Origin: Scedosporium boydii
Lineage: Eukaryota; Ascomycota; Sordariomycetes; Microascales; Microascaceae
Assembly (NCBI GenBank): GCA_002221725.1
Contig: NJFT01000034.1
Span: 1 to 64,000 of the forward strand
Length of the DNA: 64,000 nucleotides
Direction of reading: 5' to 3'
Of this stretch, positions 46,132-57,462 are shown one piece after another. The notes beneath the pieces are model-generated. The model searched no databases. It was not told where the DNA came from and saw only the letters and a program-made list of their open reading frames with translations. The number at the start of each line of letters is the position of its first letter. The first letter of the stretch is position 1. Position numbers and translations under genes: made by a program.

Positions 46132-49056
46132 GATCGCGGCGTTCTTTCTACCAAGGATAGCCTTTCCGATGTTTGAGATCCGTTCAAGGAAGGGGGTCGA
46201 CAAGGGGAGAAGGCAAGGAAAGCGTGAGTCAAGATCTCAGAGTTAGAGAGGAAGCGCCCAAGGCGTGGTGGGTACGACGAGGGTTATTGTTTGTACTCGG
46301 TAGAAATAAGCGGGGTCCCCAGGAGTATAAAGAAATGAAGAAAGAGTCGTCCGAGCCTTGTGGTGATGGAAAAGAAGAAACTAAATTTTCAACTCCTGAT
46401 TCACCGCCTTCTCCAGGAACTGGGCATGTGCTAGGTGCTAGGCAGGAAGGCAGGCACGATTGATGTGGTGAAATTCTATTAGGCCGCCCCTCTGATCAAT
46501 GCCATTGAGGTCATAGTTGGGCAGGATGGTCAGTCTCTACAAATCAGGATTGGCGGGGTTACCGCCACTCACGAAAGGGGCGATTGGACCCTGGACGCTT
46601 TGGTGGGGCCCTGACCGTGCACGAGATCAATCAATTTTGAACTTGAGTGTTTGACCAAGTCAATCTGATGTTATTGCCCCAAAGTGTGCCTGGTGGGAGA
46701 TTTGATTCTGCTATAAGTACGAGTAGCTCGGGTTCTAACACTAGGCCGCCTTTCGTCCACGGATCCGTCCCAAGGATGCGCAGCTCCGGGCTCTTCGTGA
46801 AAGACTTCAAGTTGCTCTTAATACCAGTCCAGCAGCTGCTTTTGAACTGATCCACTTGCTGCGAAGGATTAGTCACAAGTTCACAACCCGTCATCCTATG
46901 TTAGTGCATCCAGTTCCGATCAAATCGCCATCATTTCAAGGAGGGTCAAAGAACGACCGAGCATTATCTCCTACGTCGCATATGCTAGACATATTGAGGA
47001 ATATTATTCAGGACGCGTGGAACGTTCTCTTACTTCGTACTTCGGGTAACCATTTCTTGGTGACATGTCTCACTTGGTTGCCTCCTTCCCCATGTCTAAG
47101 GAAGAGGCCCACCTTCGCGCTTCGTGCCCGTTAACTCCGAAAGCTTCTTGTCCAAGGCTCGGCAACTGGCAACACTTTTAGCTTCTTACCTGCAGTGCAG
47201 TTGTTTAGATTTTCGGCGACTTTGGGTTTGAAAACCCGACCTCTTCCGCCTTTGCTCAAAATGGCACTTTCCGCCGCTGCGGTTTGCCGTCATAAAACCG
47301 AAGGGCATTTTTATGGATTCGAACATGAATCCGTTTTCGATTTCGGTGCTCTCAGCAAAGAGGAGGAGCAAGCGGATCCCAACAAGGCTCTGAAGAGAAC
47401 GTTCCGTCCTAGTGTCCTTGAAAGCCCCACGCTGGGCCAATCATAAGCCAATTTCTCCTCGGGTGGTTATGTTATTAGCGCAATCTTATTTTTGGGGCCA
47501 AGAGAGATATTTAGCCATCAACCTCTCAAGAGCCTTGAGAAACTCCGAAGAAGAACCAGTCAAGGAGAAAGAGAGGTACAAGTGTACAAGCGCGAAGTGG
47601 GCAATGATTACGTGCAGGTCAAAAATCTGCATCTTGAAAACTTTCGGAGGAAGAGACCCATGATATCCTCAACCGCGACGCTCCCCATTTACACCTTAAT
47701 GTTATACCTTGATTATTGATTATTCTGATTTGTTTCTTCTTCTTTATTAGATCTGATAAGTCAAACTAGTTTACTTGGACCCGAATTTGTTGTTTAATTT
47801 CCTTGGGTTTCTTCCCCGTCTTTTTGGCGATAGCTCCATCTTCCTTGATAATATTTTCTGGTGCTCTCTTCATCGACTCGATCGCGTCCTGACAACTTTA
47901 TCGGTTCTTGTCCTAGCGACTGTCTGCTGCGAGTGTCACTCTGTCTCAAGCATCGCGTGATCACGTCCTTCGGCCCCATTCTTTCCCAGCTTGCGGCCAT
48001 CATTTTCGATCGCCGCTGTCTCTATCCATCACGCTGGCCGCTCCCCCCGTCACCGTCTTCCCTTTTCCGGTCTCGGATCGGATACTCGAACGAGAACTGC
48101 CTCCATTTCAATTGGTGATGGAGGATGGTCCGCAACTTCTCCCTCTCCCCGCGGCTACCCTCGAGCCAATATCCCGACCAAGCTCCGCCTCGACATCTTC
48201 CTCGCTACCGCAATTGCCTAGCATCTCGTCACTTGCTTCGGGAACTTCGACAGCGAATTCCCCCCAGATAAGGTATGTTTAGCGCTTTGAAATCTGCTGC
48301 GACTGCATGAACTCGATTCGCCTTCCACATATAAGACCTATTGGCCGTCGCCCGCGAGCTCGTGGGTTCATATCCATCAACGATATCCTCTGGCGCCAGG
48401 AACCAAGCCGTGTCTTCGCTTCACTGCTTAGTTTCTGCTACGCATCCCCCTTGGGTATCTATCCTTTTTTCAGACGTGTGGAATCGCCATTATGTCCTAG
48501 TTATCGCCGAGTTAGATCGGATGGCTAACATATCCCTCCGTCTTTTGTTCCATCATTCTTAGGTCTGCAAATCTTCCACCCCCTTATGTAGCTTCGTCTC
48601 CTGCAGCTACCGCAGGCGGAGGTGGAAACACTCTTGTAAGTATAACTTTATCTTCTCCTCATAATGTTTTCTTTTCGTTCTAAGAGAATCTATTTGCCTC
48701 ATGTTCGTGGCGGCGGAAGTTGCGCGCTATGACGACAGCTTTGAAGAACACACAGTGGACCCAATTTTTTTCCGGTTCTCCAACCCACGTCATTTTTTTT
48801 TTTCTTTTCTTTTTTTTGTCTTTTTCTTTCCCTTTTTTTTGTTTCCTCGAATGCGATAACCAGAATCCCCCCACACCATCAGATCTCAACCCCAATGCTG
48901 TCTACTGAGGTATTCAGAGTATCAGCAAGCGCTCATAACTCTCCCATCCGTAAAATCCCCTTCATCCAACTCACTTACTGCTGGACCCTTGAGATCGGCG
49001 TTCTCATCCAGTGTCCTGGAGAAAACCCCCACCACGCCCAGACCAGATGCAATCTG

Positions 49057-49070
49057 CACGTGATCACGTG
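49057..49070. promoter_or_regulatory. Double E-box palindrome CACGTGATCACGTG
   Basis: Two CACGTG boxes are separated by AT, making a perfect 14-bp palindrome 221 bp upstream of the GATA-factor ATG. CACGTG is bound by bHLH proteins (for example Cbf1-type). Confidence 0.55.
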
Positions 49071-49076
49071 ATTCAC

Positions 49077-49171
49077 CTTATCTTTCCAATCTGGATGAAC
49101 CTTTTGATAAGATCTAATCGAGTGGGTGGGTTGGCATGAAATTCTTGTCGCACTCTAGCCGAAATCTTATC
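49077..49171. promoter_or_regulatory. Cluster of three GATAAG sites
   Basis: CTTATC at 49077-49082, GATAAG at 49106-49111 and CTTATC at 49166-49171 lie within 95 bp, 120-214 bp before the ATG of a GATA-factor gene. Two more, at about 47755 and 48267, lie farther upstream. The arrangement suggests self-regulation or regulation by AreA-type factors. Confidence 0.55.
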
Positions 49172-49290
49172 AACTGGGCAATTCCCCCTCCACATAATCA
49201 ACAACGACACCACATTTCCTACCACAACTCAAAGCTCTCTCCGATTCTGTTAACCCCTTGATTTGTTCCGTATGGTCGAGCAAAAACACA

Positions 49291-50382
49291 ATGGCGACTC
49301 CAGCTAACCATAACCGCGAAACTTCCCAGCCTACGTGCCATAACTGCAGCACTTCGACAACACCCCTCTGGCGTCGAGATGAGTTCGGCGCCGTTCTGTG
49401 TAATGCCTGCGGCTTGTTTTTGAAGTTGCATAACCGCCCACGGCCGATTTCTCTCAAAACAGATGTAATCAAAAGCCGGAACCGAGTCAAGAATGCGGGC
49501 ATGCGGCCAGACTTGGCCAAGAAGAAGGTAGGGTTGCGCACTCACTGGTCCGTTGCGATATCCTTTGCTTAGAGATAATGCTGACCAGATGTTTGTTATC
49601 AGCAACAGCAGGTCCAGCCACAGCCTTTTCCTAATCCAACGGATCCGAATGGACTCGATGTTCAAAGTACTGCTGCGGCAGCCACGGCCCAAGCCGCGCG
49701 AAGAAAATCCGCAAACGGATCCGGATCTCCCATTTCGCGCACCGGCACGCCATCCTTGTACACAGCGACAGGGATACCGGGATTCCCGTCGATACAAGAT
49801 CCGTCGCTCGCAACATCACTTGCAGCGTATGGATCTACTGGTCGAGCGCCGTCACCCCTGAATGGAGACCGTCGCGACTCCACCCCACCTTCGACAGAGC
49901 AGCTCTTGGCGACGAACTCGAGCCTTCATACGCGCGTTGGGGAACTGGAACTTATCAACAAGCTATACAGTGACCGAGTACAACAGCTGGAGCTTTCCGA
50001 TGCCAATGCAAAGCATGAACAGGAACTGTCTAGGCACGAGGTCGCCCAGCTTCGCGCCGATTTAGAGGCTATTACGAAGGCAGAGGCTCAACTCCGAGAG
50101 CAGCTGGATGATAGCCATAGGCGGGAAAACAGTCTAAAGCGCCGCTTGGATGAGTTAGAGGTGGAGCTTGAGGCTAAAACAGCGGCTATTGCTGCGGCCT
50201 CTGTTGCCGCCACGGCAGCAGCTGCAACTGCCATTGTGACCGATGGTACTCCCCCAAAATCTCCCGAGCCCGAGCTCGAGCCACAGCCTGAGCCCGAACC
50301 TGAGCCCGAGGTGAGGGACAGCCCTCCAGCGAAGAGGGCAAAACTCTCGGATGAACCCACCACCGAGGAGCCCGAATCTTGA
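49291..50382 (+). CDS. areB: GATA zinc-finger factor with coiled coil (AreB/ASD-4 type)
   Basis: Two exons, 49291-49527 and 49603-50382, give 338 residues. The single zinc finger is C16-X2-C19-X17-C37-X2-C40 ([18 protein letters not shown], then [19 protein letters not shown]), followed by the basic tail [15 protein letters not shown]. This X17 spacing, an early finger and a long coiled coil (about residues 184-272, rich in Leu, Glu, Arg and Gln) define the AreB/NreB/ASD-4 group, which acts in nitrogen control, usually as a repressor, and in sexual development. The C-terminus has an EPEPEPE stretch and a basic PPAKRAKLS that may be a nuclear signal. The intron has donor gtaggg and acceptor ttatcag. 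Orthologues have several transcripts; a long leader is likely here too. Confidence 0.92.
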
Positions 50383-51917
50383 GCATGAAGCGGGAGACTG
50401 GTGTGCCAGCCTCGACCCTGACTTTTGATCTTCTTGTCGCAATGTCCATAGTCAGGAGAGATTCACTGGAGAAACCAATCCCTCTAGACATGACTCAATC
50501 TGTACTACTACTACTCTGCACGAACGCTTTTACGTCCCGATTACAATGCCCTTTCCAGTTTTATAGCACAGAATCTGGTTTCATGACTGCGAAGATGCTT
50601 TTCTTGCGCGGATCACAAAACACACCCTGCGCGCTTTCTTCGTTGCTCTAGAAGACCTAGATATCCCCCGTTTGATAGTCCCTACTTGTTTCGGGTTTTT
50701 GAGCTCTTATTTCTTGTCGTTTATGTTCTGAGTTGCTGCGCACATTAGGGAATACCCAAACCTATTATCGGAATCTTTTAATCAGGGAGGAATTGGTCGG
50801 AGTTGGTTGAACTGGTAAAAACAAAAAAAGAGGGTCAGCGCTGGTCAGCAAACTCTTCCTGCTCACCAGCACTACTATGATGTTATACGGGAATTATGGC
50901 TAGATCCCAGAACACCAGGAGTTGACGGCGTACTTGAGAGCCATACTGAAGCGAGTGTTCGTTCTATATATATATATAGTGGGAGGCGGACGGTCAAAAG
51001 TTTAGTCCTTTTTTCTCTTCGTTTGTTGGGCAAACGCCCTCTGTTTGCGCGACTTGAATGATACGCACCAGATTCTCCGCAGCAATCGATTTTGCCCAAC
51101 TTTTCATGAGGAGGCTGTAACTCCAAGGCCGTGGTGTGTTTTACAAGCGGGTAAACTATATGGGACGGCCGTATCTCTTGCTCGCTGTCGTTCGCTTGGT
51201 TGCAGATATGTTTCCCGGCCCCTTCCCGTTCCTGGAAACCGTGTTCTGGGACCCTGTTGGATGGTCACAAGCGGCTAGCACATAAACCAAGACATTCTGT
51301 CTTCCATTGATATATCCAGTTAGACTGTCTTGCTATATAAGCCAGAAGAGAACCCAGGATAAGTAAATATTGATGTCTATTATTGTTACAGTAGCCTCAT
51401 CGGCAGTACCTTCCGGCTTAACAAGCCTAGATGAAAGCATCCAGCTCATGCTAGAAGACTGGAGAATGGGAAGCAATAATTCACTCTCTTCGCAGTCCTA
51501 CCAAAGTGACCAGATCATAGGATCTTCTACTCACTTCTTCGTCTGTCAAAGAGTTATTTCTCCCAAGCCAAATCCCGCTCAGGTGAGAGATCAACAGTTC
51601 CTATCTCACATTAACTCTCTCCTAAATATCTTACCACACTACTAAAATCTTAGAAGAATCTGGAAGGTAAGAAGCGTCTCCCCCTTGTACCAAGCTGTGC
51701 TAAACCTGGCTTTGTTTACTGATGGGATCTGTGCTCTGCACATCCGAGGAAAGTCATGAATCCCAACCATTGACATATACTTCCATCAGAAGCATAGCGA
51801 GGCTGTTGACACCACCGATTGTTGTGTGTGTGTGTGTGTTTGTGTGTGTGTGTGCGAACCCGCACCTAAAGCCTGGGTAGTAAACAAGATTTAACACTGA
51901 ACTGTCTTATCCCGAAG
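50383..51917. other. Intergenic, with GT microsatellite
   Basis: The 3' region of the GATA gene is followed by sequence without a recognisable gene. A GT repeat (51821-51854) lies about 65 bp before the next ATG. A short (TA)n run lies near 50965. Confidence 0.6.
51821..51854. repeat. GT dinucleotide microsatellite
   Basis: An imperfect run of about 16 GT units, broken by TT, lies just upstream of the tail-anchored orphan gene. Confidence 0.9.
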
Positions 51918-52766
51918 ATGCCATCTCCTAAGACATATATATCTCCCTATGCTCCTCAAGTTTCATCACCTCTCAACCCAACCACACAACACTCGGGGAT
52001 ACGGTACATACCCTCCAAGCATCGAAAGAGGAGGGCCGCGAATGAGGTCGAAGGATTTCTTCGTGCCAAGGCCAAGGTGGAATATGAGGTCGTCAAAGGG
52101 GGCATAGAGCTTGGGGAATCGTCGAACACACCCTGGCTACAGTGCCAAATGCCTCCTGGAAGAAAACCTGGTGTCCACAAGGCAGCTGGAGTAACCGGGT
52201 ATACACAAAACTCGAAGGTTGGGATGGACGCCAACGATCCTGGAAACGCGGCTGATCTTATGGCCATGGAAGAACTGGATATTGCAAACTTGACCCTTTG
52301 GGAAGAGGCCGAACGGAAAATGGCCGAGGGGATCAGTTTGTCCGAAGAGCACATCGACATCGAAGGAGGGGCCATACAAGCGGACGAGACGGACGGAACT
52401 GGCGACGGAAATAAAGAGAGCGCGAGTACGACTACCCAAGGTATACCAACTCTCGAGAGATCGACACCGAGAAATCGAACGGTAAATTCTAACTTCCCCG
52501 GGTTTGAGCTCCTATCTGTCAAGCAAGCCAGCCCTCGAGTCTTCGTTGAGGACTGCCGCATCAACATCGGCGAAGAATCTTGTTCTCACGCCTTCGCTGA
52601 GGGCGGTGCCGGGCAATTGGTAGGCGCACACGAGGAGGTGCCCATCCTGGTGCCAAACGATGACCGAGGTCCTGATTTGCAAGCCATCCATGTACTCATG
52701 GTATTTTTCGTCTTGTACCTCATCTGTTCGGAGATGGTGACTTGGTGGGTGGCTAATATTGCCTGA
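51918..52766 (+). CDS. Orphan protein with C-terminal membrane segment
   Basis: A single open frame of 282 residues starts with MPSPKTYISPYAPQ. I recognise no family. The N-terminal part is basic (IPSKHRKRRAANEVEGFLRA). The middle is acidic with Glu/Asp/Gly/Thr stretches. Near the C-terminus one hydrophobic helix, VLMVFFVLYLICSEMV, is followed by only a few residues (TWWVANIA). That layout is typical of a tail-anchored membrane protein facing the cytosol. There are no neighbours that suggest a role. The codon use and length speak for a real gene, but there is no homology support and splicing cannot be excluded. Confidence 0.55.
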   Translation: MPSPKTYISPYAPQVSSPLNPTTQHSGIRYIPSKHRKRRAANEVEGFLRAKAKVEYEVVKGGIELGESSNTPWLQCQMPPGRKPGVHKAAGVTGYTQNSKVGMDANDPGNAADLMAMEELDIANLTLWEEAERKMAEGISLSEEHIDIEGGAIQADETDGTGDGNKESASTTTQGIPTLERSTPRNRTVNSNFPGFELLSVKQASPRVFVEDCRINIGEESCSHAFAEGGAGQLVGAHEEVPILVPNDDRGPDLQAIHVLMVFFVLYLICSEMVTWWVANIA

Positions 52767-53140
52767 GACCAAACGAGACTACCCAAATTTCATACCAATA
52801 CCACACCGACAATTTAGCACAATAGCTAGAAAAGAGGTACCTAGTTTTGAACTTCGTCTTTGAAGAGTTGCGAGATTAAATTCGTGCTTTTTCTCTCCTC
52901 GTCTATTTTTCCTATATCCTTCCATCAACATTGAGGACTTGAGTCGTGCATGGATCGTCTATCATTCATACATGCTGTGCTTCAACTGACTCTCGAATCC
53001 AAACGTCAAAGCACCGGAACAACGGCCATGATTATCATACAGAGGGAAGAGAGAAGAGGGAGGAGGGGGGAAGGGGATCTTGATTCCAAAGGCGGGGGCT
53101 CAAACCTGGACACATGTGCAGCGATATGGCGGACAGAGCA
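52767..53140. other. Intergenic between convergent ends
   Basis: No gene seen; 3' regions of the flanking genes. A purine-rich stretch lies at 53041-53080. Confidence 0.65.
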
Positions 53141-54060
53141 TCAGGACTCCTTAGACCCCTTGTTGGAGTCGGTGCTCGACGGCTTGTCCGATTTATTGCT
53201 CTGCTCCACTTGCCATATTGCCCGCTCGAGTTCGGCCTCAATCTCGGGGTGTTCCAAGGCTTTACTTAACTTGGTCACCCTGTCATGGCATAGCAACACC
53301 TTGCCAGCCGGCTCGGCTGATTGCGTGTTGGTATCCTTCTCAGTCTCTTCCGGCTTGGACTGCTGGGTCTCTGTCGAGGAAGTCCCTGGGAGCCTAGGCG
53401 CCGTGTATACTTCATCTAATATGGATGAAGGAGTGACGGTTAGGAGCTTGTTCTTCAGCAGAAACTGAACATGCTGCCCGCCTTTGATAGCCCTCCAGTG
53501 CGACCAGGCGCGATATACCAGGTAGAAGAATGGAATATTGGGCACACTGAAAGTCGTTAGTGGCAGATTTCTTCTTTTCTCCCCCCGTGCAGAGGTCGGA
53601 TTGAGAAAGCGACGAAGACTTACACAGGGATTACGGCGATTGGGGCAGTTATAGGCATCCCGATAAAACACCACATAAGTCTCATGCGGTGCAGCGCCTC
53701 CCTCTCCGTGCCTAATGTGTGTAGAACCTTTTCCGCCTTATCCGGGGGTATGACGGAAGGGGGAAAGCTAAGCTCAACCTTTTCCCCGCTGCTGAGAAGC
53801 TCCTTCTGGCGCCGCGAAGACAGCGGCGGGACGGATTTAAGGCCCCATTCCTGGAAAGGTATCCGCCTCAGAGCATGGTTTCCGTAGTCGACGACCTTGC
53901 GCTGCCACCCACTCTCTTTTCGCTCCCAGCCGGCCCAGACGTTGGCAGCCTTTGTGGTAACCTTGTCGACGAGACTGTTGCGCGGCTTCGTCGCCTCGCT
54001 GTTGCGTATACAGTAGAGGAGCGTCCGTTTCGTAGAGATTGGGAGGAGGACGAAGCGCAT
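53141..54060 (-). CDS. Mitochondrial K+/H+ exchange-related protein
   Basis: Two exons on the minus strand, 54060-53624 and 53546-53141, give 280 residues. The start MRFVLLPISTKRTLLYC and the blocks WAGWERKESGWQRKVVDYGN, RRIPFQEWGLKS, LHTLGTEREALHRMRLMW and VPNIPFFYLVYRAWSHWRA match the Mit_KHE1 family, named for a link to mitochondrial potassium/proton exchange in yeast. Two hydrophobic segments are split by the intron (FIGMPITAPIAVIPV and PNIPFFYLVYRAW), suggesting a hairpin in the inner membrane. The C-terminus is Ser/Lys/Glu-rich. The intron is gtaagt to tttcag with a CTAAC branch. It is divergent from Srf1. Family assignment is good; transport activity itself is inferred from the family. 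Confidence 0.86.
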
Positions 54061-54590
54061 CGCGGCGCGGGAGTTTTATATTTCTCTCCTCGTTTGTCTC
54101 GTGGATGTGGTTACGGCGCCGGGATGTGAGGATTTTCTTTGGGGGGGATGGCGTATCGATGACGATTGGGCAGGTGCAGAAAGGTGGTCTATCGCATTTT
54201 AGGCAGAGGTATTGGGTGGAATTGAGTCGAGGTGGTGAAGACAGCGGAGGAACCTCGTCGCTCAGGAGGTTAGATGAGGGGAGAAAATTGAATAATCAAT
54301 GTTTCACTGAGCTTACGGCTGAGCTTACTCGTCCGTGGTGGTGAAGGTGGGTGAGATCTGGGTCATCCTTATGATTCTTCAGTTTTTCCAATGACGGCAG
54401 GCACGAAACAAGCGACGGGAGCCGCGTCGCAAATCACGGACGAAAATCCCGGCAAGGGTTATGAATAGAACTGTACGAATAATACTGTCTTATATGCTCG
54501 GGACCAGCCTATGGGAGGCTAGGATGACGCCAAATCAAGCAGCTACGCAGTGGGATTGGATCCGAAGTATACCGTGTGTTGTGTGAAATT

Positions 54591-54984
54591 TACTTCGTAC
54601 TTCGGACACTACCTCGTACTTGGAAGTTACCTTACTTCGGGGAGTTGAGGATTGACTCGAGTACATACTTCGTACTTCGCAGTCGTTGATGCTGATAAGT
54701 AGGTGACGTCTGGACAGGACAGGGATTTGGTGGTACTTGGGCGAACTCGAGTACCTTCAATTCCCGACGATGACTTCGTACACGATTTGTTTAATAACCT
54801 GGTCCAGCTGGTAGCTTAAATATGAGAGGGAACCCATCAATACCAAGACTATTCTTCCGCCTTCAACGTTGTGAGCTCATATCCCCACATCAACCAATTC
54901 CGCCTGATACCAAGACCAAACCTACGGAGTACTACTTCCTTCAGACGAAACGCGCTGCGAAGCTGAGTACGAAGTACTTCGTAC
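54591..54984. repeat. Cluster of TACTTCGTAC-type motifs
   Basis: Copies or near-copies lie at 54591, 54613 (cctcgtactt), 54631 (ttacttcgg), 54666 (tacttcgtacttcg), 54774 and 54967. The last is a perfect 18-bp palindrome, GTACGAAGTACTTCGTAC (54967-54984). Confidence 0.75.
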
Positions 54985-55254
54985 ATTACATGCATTTGAT
55001 CCATCGATTGCGAAGTTCCATTTTCGGCCCTCGTGGGGACGGAGCGAGTCTGGAGACTCCAAGTCAGATGCAGCTAAAGATTGACCTAAGGTCTTTGAGC
55101 TTGAGGCGAGTCCGCCAACGTCAGTCGATGACAATGCCTCGTGGCGGCCTGGTTGGAAAACCCCGCCTAGTTTTGGCCCATTGTTGGAAGGCTAAGACAT
55201 CAATCAATTGACCCGACCAATGTATCAATGTTATCAATGTAGTGCAGCAAATAG

Positions 55255-55284
55255 CAAATGTATCAAATGTATCAAATGTATCAA
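55255..55284. repeat. 9-bp tandem repeat, unit caaatgtat
   Basis: Three exact copies and a partial fourth in non-coding DNA; related caatgtatcaatg sequence lies just upstream. Confidence 0.9.
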
Positions 55285-56243
55285 TTACATGAACGAAGCG
55301 ACTGGGGCGCTGCGGACTAGCGTGATCCAGGGAGGTAGATGCTACGCTGTGAGGCTCATCATCCAATTGCCTTGAGCCATTGTCCTTATGTACCCGTGGT
55401 AATCTGCCCCAGCGCCAAAGCGCAATTTGAGGACATGAAATGACCTCAGTGCATTATGCTAAACATTGAGATTACAATGAACAAGAGTTGTTCTCTCGAA
55501 GTCAATCTGAATCAGGGTCACTTGTTGTCGATACTCTTTCTTCCCTTTTTCTCACCTCCTAAACTGTAGCCACATTGACTTGTCGGCTGCCTACTTTATC
55601 ATCGGGCAAGGGGGCCTCACTTTGACTTCGATTGCAACCATTTTACCCTTCAATTCTTCCCGCTCCTTTCTTCGCTTTTTTGCCCCCTCGGCGCCGTGTA
55701 CCAGACCCTAGCGCTCCCGTTATTTACAGTTCCCCTTTGTGTACCCGCCTCGACACGATTCAACCACACGACTCCGGACGAACGTTGATCACGAAACGCC
55801 CTCTTGACTGTATGGACTGGTGCGGGCTTGAGAACTGCGCCTCGTCCTCAGCCAAGTCTCTAGTCTAGCATGCTCTTCTCCGACTAATATTCGCCTGTCG
55901 AGCCAGAACCGCGATTCCTTCCTTTCAGCCGTAAAACCCTCAACCGCTCAGCCCCCAACATCTACGCATACGACCCTCGTCCTATTTTTCAAAAATTCGC
56001 CTTCGAGTATCCGCTTTCTCGCCCTTGTTCGAAACTGTATGAGTATTTGTTGGTTATTTCGAGACGAACTATCCCCCATGTATCGCGTAGAGGATTCCTT
56101 CTCAATACTGCTGAATCCCACCGCGAGATTTTAACCCTCCGGTTGACCCGTCCGCCGGCGAGGCCGAGAGGGGTTACGACAACCCTCGACAACCCGACGA
56201 CCGCCACCGACGTGGTCCCGTCGCCGCCAACAATCCCCAGACC

Positions 56244-57462
56244 ATGGCTTCCGTAGGCCAACCCCCGGGTAGCTCGGGACAATCCGAAATGCGATGTTCT
56301 CAAAGGAGTGGAAGTACTGCTACCGCTAACCATTTTCCACGACAAAGGGTGCCAAGGACTTTGCCAGGTGAGTGTGGTTGGCACTTACAGTCGATGCAAC
56401 ATGCCTTTCTGGAAGGGCGGTCGGTGTTGACGTGCCATTGACCAAGTCCGCCTTTGCTGACTTCAGATCTCGTCCGCAGCATGGATTGTCTCCTACGAAG
56501 CCGACGATGAAGATGAAGATGAACGCCGCCTCCTCAACCCACCTCCCCAACTCCGAACATCCCACCACAATTCGAATCCTAGCGAGGGCGAGAGGCGGAT
56601 ATCCAGAGATGGTTTTGTTAGCTGGACCGACCCGAGGCTGGAGAGCGCGCCCCATCGGAAAACCAAGGTGCCGACCCTCTTTAAGCATGGCCGCGCCGAA
56701 GGACGCAAGTGGGATCATCTACGAACAGCCGAGCCCGTGATCGTCTCGCGATACGTGCCGAGGACCCAGCAGCGGACTGAATGGTCCGACTTCTTTCGCT
56801 CTTCCCGTCGACCTCCCTCGCCGAACGAAGTATCAACGGTTGTTGATATCGAGACACTCAACAAACTACAGCCAAACTTCAACGAGAGAATCGATGTTCC
56901 GTCACATACCCACGACAGGCAGGCGCGCTCGCGAAGAGAGCGGGCGATGACCCTATACCGACGTCTGTGGAAGATGATTATTCGACACTCATTAGTTCCC
57001 CTCGCATCCCGCCTTGCCGTGATGCTTACCTCGATCATTGCGCTGGCTATTGCCGGAAACATGCTTCAACTGTTGCGGAATGACCCCGACAGGAGTACCG
57101 AGAGTGGCCAGGCCATTGCTGCCGCGGTGGTGGACTCTGTCGCTATTCCTTATATTGCGTTCATGATCAAGGATGAATACACCGGGAAACCTCTCGGATT
57201 ACGGCCTGCCTCTGCCAAAATCGGACTTATCCTCCTTGACCTCTTTTTCATCGTGTTCAAGTCCGCGAGTACAGCCTTAGCGTTCGAGGTTTTAATTCAT
57301 CATAACATTAGGGATGCCGATGCAACCATGAGACAGCTTTCTAAGGCTCTAACCGCCTTTATGGTTTTGGGCCTCGTGGCATGGATAAGCACGTTTATTA
57401 TCAACATTTTCCGCGCAGTCGAACGCTTGGGCGGAGGTGAAAACGAAACCAGTCGTGTGTAA
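56244..57462 (+). CDS. SRF1: Regulator of phospholipase D Srf1
   Basis: Two exons, 56244-56367 and 56480-57462, give 368 residues from the first in-frame ATG (MASVGQPPGSSG). Srf1 is a membrane protein that regulates phospholipase D (Spo14) in yeast. Recognisable blocks: PAWIVSYEADDEDEDERR across the intron, GRAEGRKWDHLRTAEPVIVS, and TQQRTEWSDFF. Four membrane helices fill the C-terminal half: about SRLAVMLTSIIALAIAGNML, AIAAAVVDSVAIPYIAFMI, IGLILLDLFFIVFKSAST and AFMVLGLVAWISTFIINIF. The acceptor is cgtccgcag, which gives PAW; the earlier cttcag would shift the frame. The frame is open upstream of the ATG for 43 codons with coding-like content, so an extra 5' exon is possible. It is divergent from the K+/H+ exchange-related gene. 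Confidence 0.86.

Larger units (their letters stand above)
46132..49290. other. 3.2 kb between divergent Svf1 and GATA genes
   Basis: This holds the Svf1 promoter, and on the right a probable long leader of the GATA gene. Sequence around 48200-48650 shows intron-like borders (gtatgt at 48271, gtaagt near 48637) without a clear coding frame, as in a spliced 5' untranslated region. A frame at 47195-47446 (+) looks Lys/Glu-rich but I recognise nothing. A TACTTCGTACTTCG motif lies near 47031. Confidence 0.55.
54061..56243. other. 2.2 kb between divergent genes, rich in a palindromic motif
   Basis: The left half carries a dense group of TACTTCGTAC-type motifs (54591-54984). A 9-bp tandem repeat lies at 55255-55284. 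The right part is the Srf1 leader. The frame of Srf1 exon 1 stays open upstream to about 56115, so part of this may be coding. No other gene is supported. Confidence 0.6.
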
